Source of the DNA: Eopsaltria australis
Taxonomy: Eukaryota > Chordata > Aves > Passeriformes > Petroicidae
Direction of reading: 5' to 3'
DNA: 64,000 bases
Assembly (NCBI GenBank): GCA_034509425.1
Contig: JAVTVJ010000837.1
Span: 186,001 to 250,000, forward strand
The position numbers and the translations under genes are program-made. Shown here piece after piece: positions 35,161 to 47,766 of this stretch. The notes beneath the pieces are model-generated. The model ran no database searches, was not told where the DNA came from, and was given only the letters and a program-made list of their open reading frames with translations. Positions within the stretch are counted from its first letter, which is position 1. The number at the start of each line of letters is the position of its first letter.

Positions 35161-36633
35161 GAAGAAGGTAAGGAACAGAGGAAGGGATGAATAATAAAAT
35201 GCTTCCCCAGTTTTTATTCTAATGCAACTTCCAAGAATCAGGTTGCTGCCTAGGTCAGCTGCCAACCCCAAGGGCAGTTTCAGCCTCCCAAGTGTAAATC
35301 AATAATACAAATATAAAATGTAAAGGAAAAAGTCTTGAAAAGGGTAAACAACAACTTTGGCATCTGCAAATCAAACAAAAAATAAAAAAAGTTTATTAAA
35401 AATAACAGACATGAGGGGCTTAAATGATGTCTTCTAAAATTTTTTTCAGAATTAATGATATTGATGCAACTGCAAGCAGAAATTCTGAGGCAGGATTTGC
35501 TCAGACTACAACTGAGCTGAAACCTCTCTGGGAAGCAGCTGCAAAAGAGGCCAGATTACCTTACTTAAGAGCTTGCACCACAATTTCAAGACCATCTCTT
35601 TAATAGTGAGTGTTTTCCTGATTAAAGACCTGTGGGAATGAGTGGAAACTGATGCCTATGGAAAAAAATTGACTAAAGCCTGACCTAAACAAGAAAGGGG
35701 AGGTATTCTGTGACTCTGGCAATGATATTGAGATGTCCCTTTCAGTATTGTATGAACCTTAACTGACATTGCTCCTGACATTGAAATATTTTAAAGAGAC
35801 ATTATTTAAACTTGTTTTTGAAAATTCAGTTATGACTGCTATCTGCTTAGCTGCTTTTAGAACTGTAAAGACAGGTAATCCAAAATTCTTAGACTGTTTT
35901 GATGGGGAAAGACAAAAAAGCAGGTAAGTAAACCTCCTTTTGAACTGGCATTTAATAAGACAATCCCTGCTCTGTGGTGTTCTTGGAAATAATTTCCATT
36001 TTGCTTCCAGTCACCTTTTTCTCTTTGACGTCTGCAGGCTGAGATTGAATTCTATTCCCCATTATTAGGGGCACAGATAGGACCAGGAAGGGAGTAGTTA
36101 AAAACCTGGAAAACAACCCAAAGAAAATACATTAACCTGAAGAAGAAACTAAACCAGAACTAGACCCTGTTCTCCTTACTATCTTTAAAGATATTTTTCA
36201 AAAAAGCAGAAAATTTTCCCTCTTAAGTCACATAATCCAGAAACTGAATGTCCCGATAAAATAATGTGGATGCACTGTGGCTGAGCTTTATCATGAATTA
36301 TGATGTCATGGTTATGCCTCCACACGAATTTTGCCCCTCAGCAGCTACTTATGCCACGTCCATACAGAAGCAGATATTACAGTATCATTGCACCTTTGCT
36401 GTTGTCTGCACATTACTAGATGGCCTAATGCCACTGCAAGCTTTTGTGGAACTATTTTTTTTCATATTGATTAAACATAAATTATTGAGGAAAGTAACTG
36501 AGGAAACTCCAAGGGAGCGGAGATGATGGTCTCTGTAACTAGAGGCTGTCTGTCACTGAATGTGATACCTCTGACCTGATAATTTGATGTAATGCTTATA
36601 ATCCAGGAAACGCCTCTAGGAGTCTATCATTTG
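35161..36633. other. non-coding, no recognisable element
   Basis: AT-rich sequence after the purine tract. An 86-codon plus frame at 36266-36526 is unrecognised. Confidence 0.4.
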
Positions 36634-36765
36634 GAATCACAGAAGCATAGAACGGTTTGGGTTGGAAAGCCCTTTAAAGATCACTTGGTTCCAACTAGCA
36701 CCACCACCCAGTGCCCCACCCCGGGGCCACCTACTAGATTCGGTTGCTCAGGGCTCCATCCAACC
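36634..36765 (-). mobile_element. CR1 LINE 3' fragment
   Basis: GGAATCACAGAAGCATAGAA followed by 'cggtttgggttggaaagccc' is the reversed CR1 terminus. It continues to 'ttgctcagggctccatcc'. About 130 bp. Confidence 0.9.
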
Positions 36766-39700
36766 AATTTTAGGATTTAGGATTCAGGACTTAGAATCTA
36801 CTTTTTTGTAATGCCCCACCAGACAAACTAGAGAGGGACTGGGAAGATCCATGTACCAAAAGGAGAACAGATAAATCATGAGGCGGCAGCAGCAAGGATA
36901 GTTTTTGCACTCGGTTGTACCTGTGCAAGAAGAGGGAGGAGGGAAAATCACTGAGGTTGGAATTCAAATGGCTTTACACCATTATTTTAATTTTTGTTTT
37001 TACAGGGAAACCGTATGGGAAGCAATATTCCAATGGGATTCTATGGAAAATTATTCCTCTAGCAACTATTCTAAAACATACTGAGTGTTTGATAATGAAT
37101 AGTGTTTTGCTTCACATTCTTGAGTTGCACTTATAAGAGACTTCCTAATTGCCAGCATTCTGGTTATAAAAGAAAGTGGACTTTTTATGGAATCCTTGAG
37201 GATATAAGCTGCTACATTCTCAGGAATTCAGTCAGAAAATCTCTGACCCTAAGCCTGGAAAACATACTGCACTTCTCCTCCTGAGGCATAGGATTTCTTT
37301 CTTTCACCCTAGTGTAACCCTCTGACCTTTAAAATTTGTCCACAAGAACATGCACATTGAAAAATTAGGTGCTGCTGGGCATGATCTGGGATACTGGGTC
37401 AGCTTCAGCAGCTGGAGGCCATTAGCCACTATGGCTGACATTGTGTTTCCATTCCACATTCATCCCTTTTTCACAGAATTCAGAATAAACAGAAGTGGGG
37501 ATGTGGGTGTTACCAGCTGTTTGCAGCACCAGTGCGGGCTGAGTGCTGCAGACACTTCCTATGCTGTAGCTCAGACCTGGGTTTAAATGTTGGTGGCAGC
37601 AAGACAGAGAACAGCTGAGCTGTGTGGGCAATCAATTCTTGGTTTATTGAAGAGAATTTAGGAAGGTGTTGGTTTCCATTAAATTAGAAGTGTTAATTTA
37701 GGGCCTGAAGTGAATTCTCATTAGATATTTGGGCTTAATGGTGAAAGGCTATTAATAAAATTTGTGACTTCTACCTTCTAGAATGAACATCATGTGTTTA
37801 GTGCCCATACTATAAAGCTACCTAAAATCTCCATTATTCAATGAAGACTTTATTACCATACTGCTGAGATGTCTTTTAGTAGTCCTACTGATTTTAATCA
37901 GGAGTCAGAAGAGGCAGATTTCTGATGCAGAAGTTTAAATGCTGAAAAAAAGAATGTGGTGGATGTGCTCAAGTTTTATAACACAGTAGCTATAGACTAT
38001 TAAACCAATAACATACATGCCTTGCCATTTCATTGCTTTGGAGTCAGAAGAATTTTTGTATAGTGCTACATTCTTCTCACTATGACATGCCAAGAAATTA
38101 ATCTTACCTTCCCACTGTTCTTCAATAACTTCCCATCTATTCCTGCATATTGAGCTCTCAGCTTACCCAGATAAGCTCTGTTTTGCAGGTTCAAAGGTTT
38201 CCACTCAATCCTCAGAGTGTAGGACTCAGAATAACTCCAGCAGAAAACTGGTCCTGGTGCCCCCAATAAAACCCTTTAACAAAGCATAACGTAGTGCAAA
38301 CAACGAACATCTGACATGATGAACTCTGAGACTGAAAAAAGGCAAGTGTGCACCATTTCAAATACTCAATCATTTAGTGAAATCAGCAAATCTAAAATAA
38401 ATGTTAAGATACTCAAACACTACTATAAGCAGACAACAGCATGTGAAGCAAACCTGCATATAAATTTAATTTCTACAGCTGACATGGTTTACACCAATGT
38501 AGATGACTCAAGAGAAGTACTATAAAGTGCCAAGGAGCTGAAAGAAAATGAAACATATTTTCCTTCTCTTGGAAGCTGCAGGAAGTCCTTGCAATTAGAG
38601 TTTCAGGTCACAGTGGTTCTTCTTGTAGAACTTGGTTTTTCTCTTGCAAGTGTTCCTTAATGTGGTGCTTTACTCATGCAGAATTACTGCTGTTCCCTGC
38701 CATTTACCATCACCCCTTTCACTAATGTCAACTCTTTGGCATTATGTACCCATTCACCAGTATTTGGACTTTTACAATATTTATAATCTTTGTCAGAACA
38801 AATGAAAGAGAATAATTTTCCTATGCAGTGGTTCTTCTGCATTTCTGGTCAGCATCCCTTACATGCTATTTGGCAAGCATCCTTTTCGATCATTAGAAGC
38901 TCATATTGGACATCCAGAGTGGCTCCATCCAGGCTTTTATCCACCCAGCCATACTCAGAGACTGATCTGACCTTTAGTGAAAATTAAAGCTGCCTCAGGG
39001 CATGCAAATTTATGGTGTCAGGAAGGCTTCCCTATAGATTTGCTAAAGAACCCCAGGTCCTAGTTGTGCTTCAGCTTTACATCTGATGAACATAGAACTT
39101 CATCCATGACAATGTCTGCCAAAATTCTCCAAGGTGTCCTTTCTGTGGTGTGGAAGAATTATATATATATATGTATCAATCTCTCTATTGGAAACAGGGA
39201 TATCCTGTAAAACCTGTGACTTGGTAACTTGGTTTAGAGAATTAGTCATATGTTGATTTACTTGAATTTCCTAAACAGTTTCTTCCTTCCACTTTCAAAA
39301 ATATATCTAGCATTTAATAACAGTCAGAATGGTAATAAGGACTCTCACCTTCACAGAAAGTTTTTGCCAGTGTTGTTATCCTGAAAGCAAAAAGCAAAAG
39401 CCAATGCTCTGGAGCTACTAAATGTTGACAGGCAGCACCAGAGCAAAAGGATCAAAAGTCTCCTTTCCAGAAGATTTATTTTTCTAACTGTACCTGGGAG
39501 AACAGCTTATTGGTATGATGGACAAATACAGGCAGTTTGACAAACGTGTTTTTATTGATCTCAAACCCCAAATGCTGTATTTCGTTGGGAAGAAAGGAGT
39601 GAGCAGCATGAAAACGTCACAGATTTTAGGAAGAGATGAAGAATTATTTTAAATATGTGTCATACCTAGGAAGAATCCCAGTGGCAGGGTCTTTAGAATG

Positions 39701-40940
39701 AAATGACCTTTAAGGTCCTTTAAGATCCATTCAAGAATGAGTCATTGAAATGCCATGTGTTAGACTAGAGAAATGTGAGTGCCCCATGGATGAAGTGGCC
39801 CTGGTCCCATGTCTCTTCTGATGCAGTGATTTGCTGCAAATTGACTTTCCTGATGTCAAGAATCTCTGTGAGCTGTCTTTCTCACATTGTCAGGTATCAT
39901 TTTCCTTTTGTCTTTGATGGAAATATCTGCTTCTCACTCCCCTGTGCATAAAGTCAAACAGGAGCTCTGCTGTACAAATACCTGACTAATGAACACCCTG
40001 GTAACTTACATGCAACCTTGACACCATGAAAAAGTCAGAGCAAGAAAGGAAAATTTTGGAAAGACAGAGACTGTCTTTTAGTTAGAACAACAATGATAAA
40101 TAAGACTTCACTCCAGGAAAGGATTAAGGACAGTTGATAAAATCGTAATAATAACTTGTTTGGCAGCAAAATGATCAAAGGGCCTAGTTAACAACAGTAG
40201 TAATTGCTTTCTGTCTGTCTAAACACAGGCTGTATCTGTTATGTCCTATAAAGAGTAATTGCAAATGGCATAATTTTAACCTCCAGTCTCCTGAGATATT
40301 ATTGAGAGTAAGGTTGTATGGTGCTTTACCCTTGACAAAAAAAGCACATATTTTAATTTGGGAGCGCTATATTGCAACTGCTGCCTCCCTGAAGGTCACT
40401 GGGAAGTGGTCAATTCATTTAGCAGGATAGTTTAAGTTCTCAGTGCAGTCTTTAGTTCTGCTTCCAAGATTTACTGTGAGCATGTGATTACCAGCCAGCA
40501 GAAAGGATGTACAGATGCTGCAGCTGCGAGTCAGGTATGCAGACGAAGGTACTTTCCTAACCAAGTAAATTAATTCTTTATACATCTTACTATTTTAGGA
40601 TAATCAGTGACTTAATCAAGATGACTGCGTAAAGTTTTTCACCATATTTATGAAACAGAGACACTACATCTTTTTCATATTAAGTATATGGTAAACTGAA
40701 GAAGGGAAGCTGAAGAAGGGAAAAAATTAAATTCACTTTTGCAACACCTCCTTCCCCAGTCTTTTGTCTGTGACGCATAGGGAATGAGTTACTCTGTGCT
40801 GCTGCAAGTATCCAACAGCTGTGCATTTGACAGAGGCAGAATCCTCTTCTTTGTGTGCAGTCTCCCACTTTCAGGAAAAAGAAATTAGTACCATATAGTA
40901 CATCCCTATGTGCACGTATTAGGTCAAAACAGCAAATCAA
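36766..40940. other. about 4 kb non-coding
   Basis: AT-rich unique sequence. A weak match to a CR1 end near 39690-39750 is too degraded to call. A short (TA)n lies at 39162-39174. No exon or RNA gene was recognised. Confidence 0.4.
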
Positions 40941-40985
40941 ATTATGATTATGATCATGATTATGATTATGATTATGATTATGATT
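40941..40985. repeat. (ATTATG)n hexanucleotide repeat
   Basis: About seven ATTATG units with one changed (ATCATG). The translated frames read as alternating Met/Ile or Asn/His residues, an artefact of the repeat. Confidence 0.93.
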
Positions 40986-42033
40986 GAAGCGCATGTAGGA
41001 AAAAGGGGCAATGAGAAAAGTGTAGGAAGAAGAAAGGTACAGGACAGTTATTCCCATATGAGATGCTGGTTAAAACTAATTTATGCTACTAGGAAAGGAG
41101 GGAAAGTCAAAAGTATTATCTGGGACAAGTTGGGGAAAGCTGGGTGTTGATCATACTCTAGGATGATGTTTACAATGAAACATTTTTATGTGAAAGTATT
41201 ATCTCTTCCTTGTGCTCTCCAAGTTTTAATTCAGCATCTTCTTGACTAGCATGTGCTCTGCTTCTGTAAGAGGAGGCATGTGCTAGCGTACAGCATCTTT
41301 CTTACCCTCTCTAATGTGTTCTGGTGCTGCTTTCATGAAAAAGGTGCACTTCTGAAGCCCTTGCTTGTTTCTGGCTTACTTCCCTACTTACTGATTTATG
41401 TATTCTCCAGGCTACAGCTTGGCCTTCCCAGTTTCTCGGGCATAGAAGTTTCCATGGTAACCTCGTGAGTGGAGGTAAAACCATAGCGGAAATCAGCGTT
41501 CAGCCACGGAGCCGCTGATGTGCAGGAAAACTGCTCAGGACCAGGTTATGAAACATTCTGGCATGCCATCTAGGGCATTCGTGTCTTTCTCAGCTGCCCT
41601 CTTATATTTTCTGCCTTTTCCCTGTTGCCCTTCCTCTTCTTCTCACCAGACCTAGTGTAGCACCCCAAGTACGTTGTGGTAACACACTGGCTGTGGGTGT
41701 CCTGAGGCTGCCCTGCCAAGCCAGCACCATCATCCCTGGAGGATTTACTGCTGTGGCAGTGAGGGGAGCAGAAATAGGGAGATGAGCCCCTCAGCTGGCA
41801 CTACCATCCCTGCTGAACTGCAGCTTGTCAGTTCAGCCCAAGTCTGGACTCTGGCTTCACTCTGGAGGTGAACACAGGTTCAGATGTTGTGATCTGTCAC
41901 CTTGCGGCAGCATACAACAGGAGTCTAAGCCAGAGAGGAGCCAGTCGTTTTGTCTCAGGTGTTTGTAGTCCTGCCAATAAACTCACTGAGTCATCCAGTC
42001 TATACAGATAGCCATGAATGTTGAAATTTTTCT
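40986..42033. other. non-coding with an X-box motif and small CpG patch near 41.45 kb
   Basis: Apart from the X-box described separately and about seven CpGs just downstream of it (to 41516), nothing was recognised. Confidence 0.35.
41448..41461 (+). promoter_or_regulatory. RFX X-box motif (GTTTCCATGGTAAC)
   Basis: The right half (GGTAAC) is a perfect X-box half-site; the left half (GTTTCC) is a relaxed match. RFX factors bind such sites in promoters of ciliary genes and in enhancers. A CpG-enriched stretch follows within 60 bp, but no gene start is recognised. Confidence 0.35.
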
Positions 42034-42443
42034 TATAGAATAATAAAATAGTTTGGGCTGGAAGGAACTTTTAGAGTCCTATCCCCCTGCCATGGGACAG
42101 GGACACTTTTCACTAGTTCAGGTTACTTGGACTCCTTGTCCTGTATTCAAGGAGAGCCTGACCTTGAATATTTCCTGGGAATGGGCACCCACAGCTTCTC
42201 TGACCAATCTGTGCAACTTTTTCCCTATCCACATAATAAAAAATATCTTCCCTATATCTAGGCTAAATCTACCTTCTTTTGCTTCGAAATGATCCGTTCT
42301 TTTCCTATCCCTACAGGCTCTACTAAAAAGTCAGTCCTTTTCTTTCTTATAAGCCCCCTTTAAGTACTGAGAGGCTGCAAAAAGGTCTCCCTGGAGGTTT
42401 CTCTTCTCCAGGTAGGATAATAACAACTCCCTCTTCACAGTTT
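42034..42443 (-). mobile_element. CR1 LINE fragment
   Basis: Starts TATAGAATAATAAAATAGTT and continues through 'ccctgccatgggacaggg' and the 'ggtctccctggag' block to about 42443. About 410 bp of 3' UTR and ORF2 end. It carries a short local rearrangement near 42130-42165. Confidence 0.92.
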
Positions 42444-42779
42444 GTCACAGCTTGAAGAGAAAGAGTACGTGGATTTGGACCTGTATTTCCTTGTGCTTCT
42501 ACTCTCAAGAATCATGGCAGGCTGAGCATACACCTTGCCCAGCATAGTAGGATTTTGCTGTCGAGTTTCTGTTTTTGAAAGAGGTTTTTTTGAAAAATGC
42601 ACTGGGCACCCAAAGGGATGCTAGAATTTGTTAAAATATGAAAAGAGCCCAGACTGTCCAAGTGAAATTTGGTAGCTGCCCCACAGCAAAACCTGACACA
42701 GTGACACCACCAACAAGAGAGAGACAAGAAACTGGTAATTATCCACTCTCGTCCTAGTGGCAAGCAGACCCACTCATTT
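42444..42779. other. spacer between two CR1 fragments
   Basis: About 335 bp. No CR1 match or other element was recognised, so the neighbouring copies probably inserted independently. Confidence 0.4.
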
Positions 42780-43426
42780 ACAGAATCACAGAATTATTCA
42801 GGTTGGAAAAGACCATTGAGATCATCAAGTCCAATCTATGACCCAACACCAACTGGCCAACCACACCATCGCTCTGAGTGCCACGTCCAGTGTTTTCTTA
42901 AACACCTCCAGGGGCAGTGACTCCACCACCTCCCTGGACAGCCCCTTCCAATGTCTTATCACCGTTTCTGTGAAGACTTTCTTTTTAATGTCCAACCTAA
43001 ACCTCCCCTCGTGTAGCTTAAAGCTGTGTCCTATTGTCCTGTCCCTTGTAACCTGGGAGCAAAGCCTGACCCCCACCTGGCTGCACCTTCCTGTCAGGGA
43101 GTTGTTAAAGAGTGACAATGTCTCTGAGCCTGCTTTTCTCCAGGCTCAGGTCCCTCAGCTCCCTCAGCTGCTCAAAGGACTTGTACTCCAGCCCCTTCTC
43201 CAGCCTTGTTGCCTTTCTCTGGACATGCTCCAGCCCCACAGTGTCCTTGCTAAACTGAGGGGCCCAGAGCTGGGCACAGCACACAAGGTGTAGTTCAACC
43301 AATGGCAAGTTCAGGGGAAGAATCACTTCCTTTGTCTTGCTAGCCACACTATTCCTGATATAGGCCAGAATGCCAATGGCCTTCTTGGCCATGTGGGCTC
43401 ACTGGGAGCTCATGTTCAGCAGCTGT
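42780..43426 (-). mobile_element. CR1 LINE, longest and best-preserved copy, with 3' part of ORF2
   Basis: About 650 bp in minus orientation from CAGAATCACAGAATTATTCA to 'gagctcatgttcagcagctg'. Two minus frames cover the end of ORF2: 43392-43105 contains AYIRNSVASKTKEVILPL and LRELRDLSLEKSRLRDI, and 43118-42825 contains HEGRFRLDIKKKVFTETVI and HWKGLSREVVESLPLEVF. Both have the character of the CR1 reverse-transcriptase ORF C-terminal end, split by a frameshift near 43110. It is 5'-truncated with no intact polymerase and is less diverged than the other copies here, so probably younger. Confidence 0.96.
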
Positions 43427-46073
43427 TTAGCCACTGACAGGAAGGTTAAGCTATAAAGAGAACTGCTACCTCTTTCCAAAATACACGTTTCCACACTTTG
43501 GAGATTAAGTGGTTTCCTTAAAGCCCAGTATGTCCTGATGAAGGTGACTGCAGCTCCTCAGAGACACCAAGGCTGTTCCCAGCTCTGACTTCCTTGCTGC
43601 TTGTCTGTTACCAGTGTAATCAGCCAGCATGTGCAATCAGTGGAAGAGGAACTGTGTTCAGACCTATTCTGAAATTTACTCTCTCATGAAACTCAGAGTA
43701 TTTTTCTAGTAACAACACAAAGTCTTTTACGTTTATTCTCATTTTAGGAAGTCGTTCTGCAGCAGCATTTTCAGCAGTTCTTTTTAAAGATAATTATCTG
43801 CTTATTTGCTAATTCTCCTGCACGATCTACTTAAACTCACAAATCTAGAGTAATCTTGAGGAAAAAACATTAAGAATTTGTGGAACTCCAGGGAACATGT
43901 GGAGTCATGCAATTCAGTTTTATTTTAACTATAATTCTTAGTTCTCTGTATGCTGTGCCAAATGCAAAAGCAAACCTATTTGTGGGGCAGTCTGAGAGTA
44001 CCCTGGAATATCCCCTTCCCTGAACCTACAGAGTTGGCTGCCAGCTACCAGCAGTCATTACCTACAGGCATGCCTATTTTTGGAGATCTCTTTTGTTGTG
44101 GAAACAAGGAGTCAAACTGAAGGACAGTTTTCCCATTCTGGAATATATTTCTAGGAATGCACTGTCCTCACTAAACTGAAAGTAGTACTTTGGCCTGATT
44201 TCTCAATACGGTACGGTTCCTTCTGAACCAGGAACTGGCTAACCAACTCTGAAGTTGGACGGAGTGTTAGTAACTTTCAAACCTTCTTGTCACTGGACCT
44301 GCTTCTCAGAAAGGGAGAGGCCAAACAGCTCTGACATTCTGCAGTACACAGTAAAATATCTGACCATGTGAGAGCAAGGCAGTGAGAACGACTTGCTATG
44401 GTCAATGGGGTAAAGTCTGGAGCAGAAGCTCTCTAAGAAGAATGTATATACATTGAAAGAAAATTATGTCTCTGAGGTGTTTTCTGAATGCTTTGTTATT
44501 CACTAGTTCTGTCCTACCAATGCATGATGTGTTTGCTCTGCATTTGGTGCTACCACACAACTGACACAATGAAGAATCACTAATGCACTAAGCTGAAAAC
44601 TTGTGTCTCCATCTGCCAGAGGTTAGCCTCCAGAAAAAAAAATTATTTTTGCATTAAATGCTAGAACAGCATTTAATCAGAATTACTTCTTACAATAAGG
44701 GCTGAAAAAATCAGGCTATATTTTGCTCCTCTGGTAAGTGACAAGTTTCTCACTGTCATTGCCCTGATTACTTGACCACAAGCTGCATTTTTGTAGCTCC
44801 CTTGATGTCTGGCCTTGCGCTGTCTTGGTAAAATTGCACAAAACACTGTGTGATGCCACTTACAGAATGAAAAGCAAGGATTTGATTTTAATTATTGTGA
44901 GTATAGATTTATGCAACTGACAAGATGACAAAGACAGAAATACACCAAAAATCTGACAGAAAGGCATGCCATAGATGTAGGCGTACATCAGCGCATTCCT
45001 TTGTTTCTGTCTCCATCTTTGCACTTTATGTTGCATTGGGAAGAGGTGTGTAGCAGAGACGCTCCTAGGAGCAGGGGTAAAGAACCGCTGCATTTGCAGT
45101 TTGGTCTTCATTTTAAAAAAAAGTGCAAGCCATCATCATTCTGACTGCACCATGTATATCAGCACTGAGAGGAAGTCACAGGTGTCAGGGCAATGGGGAT
45201 TTTGCCTACAGACTTGAATTATTCTCCCTGGACACAGTCCGTGAAGGTTTCTCTTTTCAGATTCAGTGTCTCATGGATACCAGGTCACCCAAGGTAGCAT
45301 TTTGCTCTCTGATCCTCTCTGGCTGTACGCTAAAATTAGAGAAAAAAAAGCAGCCTGATGGAGATCTGCCTCCTCAGAATGTTTCTTGGTTTGCTCTGAC
45401 ATGCCCCAGCACTTAACCTCAGCAATTGAAAATGCTAAGCAGTTTGTCAATGTTGGCACAAAAACTGCTCTACCCGACATTCTAGGTTTTTTTCTTCTTT
45501 CTGGCCCCTTCTTGTGGTAGTTTGCTGTAATAGTCTGTAAATAAACGTGGTGTTAGAGCCTACACTGAAGCCGCCTGAAGCTTCAAGCAGCTCATGGTAG
45601 TAATAAACACTACCTGTTTCCTAATCAGTGTTCTTCTAACCTTGACAGCCAATTAAGACACCACACACAGTACATGTGCCAATTTTCAGAACACTTTTTC
45701 TGTGCTGGAATTAGCATAGCATGCAGGAAATGGCTTGTGAATAAATTAATCTGTTGGCTTGGCATTATATTTGCATCCATTTCTGCAGATTTATGTGACC
45801 ATCTTACTGTCTGGAAAGATACACAGGCCTGAAAGCAAAACCTTTCTTCTAAACCTCAGCTCTGACTTCTGTAGCTGCTCTGTCTTTGCCAGCTGCAGGA
45901 GGAGGTTATGTGTTCCTGCTGCTTTGTCTGAAGCCTGCCAAAATTTCCCTGATAATTGACGTGTGGAGCTGGATTTAGGGGTTTATGGGGTTTATTTGGG
46001 TTGCATTTCAGATCTCTCTCACAGAGAATGCTAGCCAGGAGGATTTACAAGTTTGGGGGGTTTTTTTACAGCC
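43427..46073. other. non-coding with one perfect hairpin
   Basis: AT-rich sequence with a 10-bp inverted repeat near 44.65 kb listed separately. Frames of 83-97 codons at 44.86-45.4 kb are unrecognised. Confidence 0.4.
44653..44677. repeat. perfect inverted repeat, 10-bp arms, 5-nt loop
   Basis: ATTAAATGCT (44653-44662) pairs exactly with AGCATTTAAT (44668-44677) around AGAAC. AT-rich stem; no known element. Confidence 0.85.
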
Positions 46074-46147
46074 TTTTTTTTTTCTTTCTTTTTTTTTTTT
46101 TTTTCTTTTTTCTTTTATTTTTTATTTTTTTTATTTATTTTTTTTTC
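46074..46147. repeat. long T-rich tract
   Basis: About 74 bp of T interrupted by single C or A. Consistent with the A-tail of a minus-strand retrocopy or a simple repeat. The sequence on its right shows no recognisable retrocopy. Confidence 0.9.
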
Positions 46148-47174
46148 CCATGGTGCTTATAGCTGTACAAATAGAACAAAGTGGAGACTTGTCCCTGGGA
46201 GCTGCAGTCCAAGACAGGTGCAGGCAGCATTTTGCAAACAAGTGAATAGCTCAATAAACAGAAGAATTAGCAGTGCTACATTTCCTGAGTGTTTCTCTCC
46301 AAGGTGATTGATGCAGATAGGCATGATAACACAAGTGCTGGTGACAGCTTGGTTAGCAATTAAGAGTATTTATAAAATTTTCTCACCACCTGGATCTTGT
46401 TTTATCATGTTTTTCCTGCAGTCAGCATCCTTTTATCAGGGGCTGCATGATTTCTCTCTCCTGCACAGCCATCCAGTAGTGACTAGTCACCTTTTTTTCT
46501 CTTCTGCCAAACTGAAAATGATGATGGATGCAGAGGTCCTCAGGGAGCCTTCCACAGCCCTCATTTGTGTAGCTAGGGTAGACAGAGTGGAAGCATAGGA
46601 GGTTGATAGATATGTTTGAACTTGGAGCAAGCAAAAAATCAAAACCTGATTGTGTTTTGTTGCTATCAGCTTTTTCTTTCTGGTCTTTAGGGATCTTCTG
46701 TGATTCATCAGGCAGAGGTAACTAAAGGAAGCAAAATAAATTAGTGTGTATTGAACTCTTTACTATTATTGTCTAGAATAGAGTGAGGAATTGTGAACAA
46801 TTATTTTGATCTTATGGGAATTTTCCTGGAAGTAGAACATTGGTTTAGTGTCATTCAAATGACACAATAAAATCAAGGGTATTAAAGTGAACAGTTGAAT
46901 TGGATTACCTAAAGGATTCAGGGTGAAAGGAGGGTATCCTTAACAAGTATGAGTGGTCTTATGAGCTCTTTACTTGTGTTATTGCAAGGAATGGCACAAA
47001 TCCACGAATGAAGTTGAGGTGAGGTCAGACAGAGCCAGGTTGTCAGAATCTGAATATAAATTGCATCAGATGGAAAAGTCAAACACAAACCAACCAGAAA
47101 AATGAGTGTGAGGCAGGTGGCATTAAGCTACAGGTGACACTAATGGACTTGTTGAAAGCAGTTTGAGGAGGTGT
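46148..47174. other. non-coding, no recognisable element
   Basis: AT-rich sequence up to the start of an LTR. A 96-codon plus frame at 46308-46598 is unrecognised. Confidence 0.4.
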
Positions 47175-47766
47175 TGTGGTTTAACCCCAGCCAGCAACCC
47201 AGACCCACACAGCAGCTCACTCACTCCCCCACCAGAGGAATTGAAGAAAAGAATCAAAAGCCTAAAATCTGGAGAACTCATGGGTTGAGATACAGACAGT
47301 TTCATAGGGAATGCAAAAGCCATGCACACAAGTAGAGCAAAGCTAGAATTAAATTCCCTGCTTCCCAGGGACAGGCAGGTGTTCAGCTATCCCCAGAAGA
47401 GCAGGGCCCTGTTACAGATAATGGTGACTTGGGAAGGTAAACACAAGACAAACACCATCACTCCAAATGTCTCCCCCTTCCTTCTTCTTCCCCCCCACTG
47501 AGCATGATGCGATATGGTCTGGAATGTCCCTTTGGTCAGTTTGCATGACCTGTCCTGGCTGTGTCCCCTTCCAATCTTCCAGGTACTCCCAGGTGCCTCC
47601 CCAGGTGGTTGCAGGAGGAGCAGAAAAGGCCTTGGTTCTGGGCAAACCCTGCTCAGCAATAACAAAAACATCTCTGAATTATCAGCCCTGTGTTCAGCAC
47701 AAATCCAAAACACAGCCTCGTACCAGTCCTTGGGAAGAAAATAACTCTACCCCAGACACAACAAGC
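47175..47766 (+). mobile_element. solo LTR, ERVK-like family with TGTGGTTTAACCCC start
   Basis: Begins TGTGGTTTAACCCCAGCC and runs about 590 bp through family landmarks ('cccagggacaggcagg', 'atggtctggaatgtcccttt', 'aaaaggccttggttctggg', 'aaaataactctaccccag') to a degraded CA end near 47766. This LTR family is abundant in songbirds. No internal retroviral sequence follows on either side, so it is a solo LTR. No clean 6-bp target duplication is visible and the 3' end is diverged, so it is not recent. Open frames within it on both strands (76-109 codons) are not genes. Confidence 0.85.

Noticed and set aside
34331..35271. Minus-strand frames of 205 and 225 codons with FLPSFLPSFLP repeats
   Set aside because: They are translations of the (GGAA)n and (GT)n simple repeats, not proteins.
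39690..39750. Possible CR1 3' end ('gacctttaaggtccttt')
   Set aside because: Only about 30 bp resemble CR1 and the terminus is missing, so it is below what I can support.
40680..41057. Asn/His repeat protein
   Set aside because: The repeat residues come from the (ATTATG)n microsatellite, and the flanking frame is featureless.
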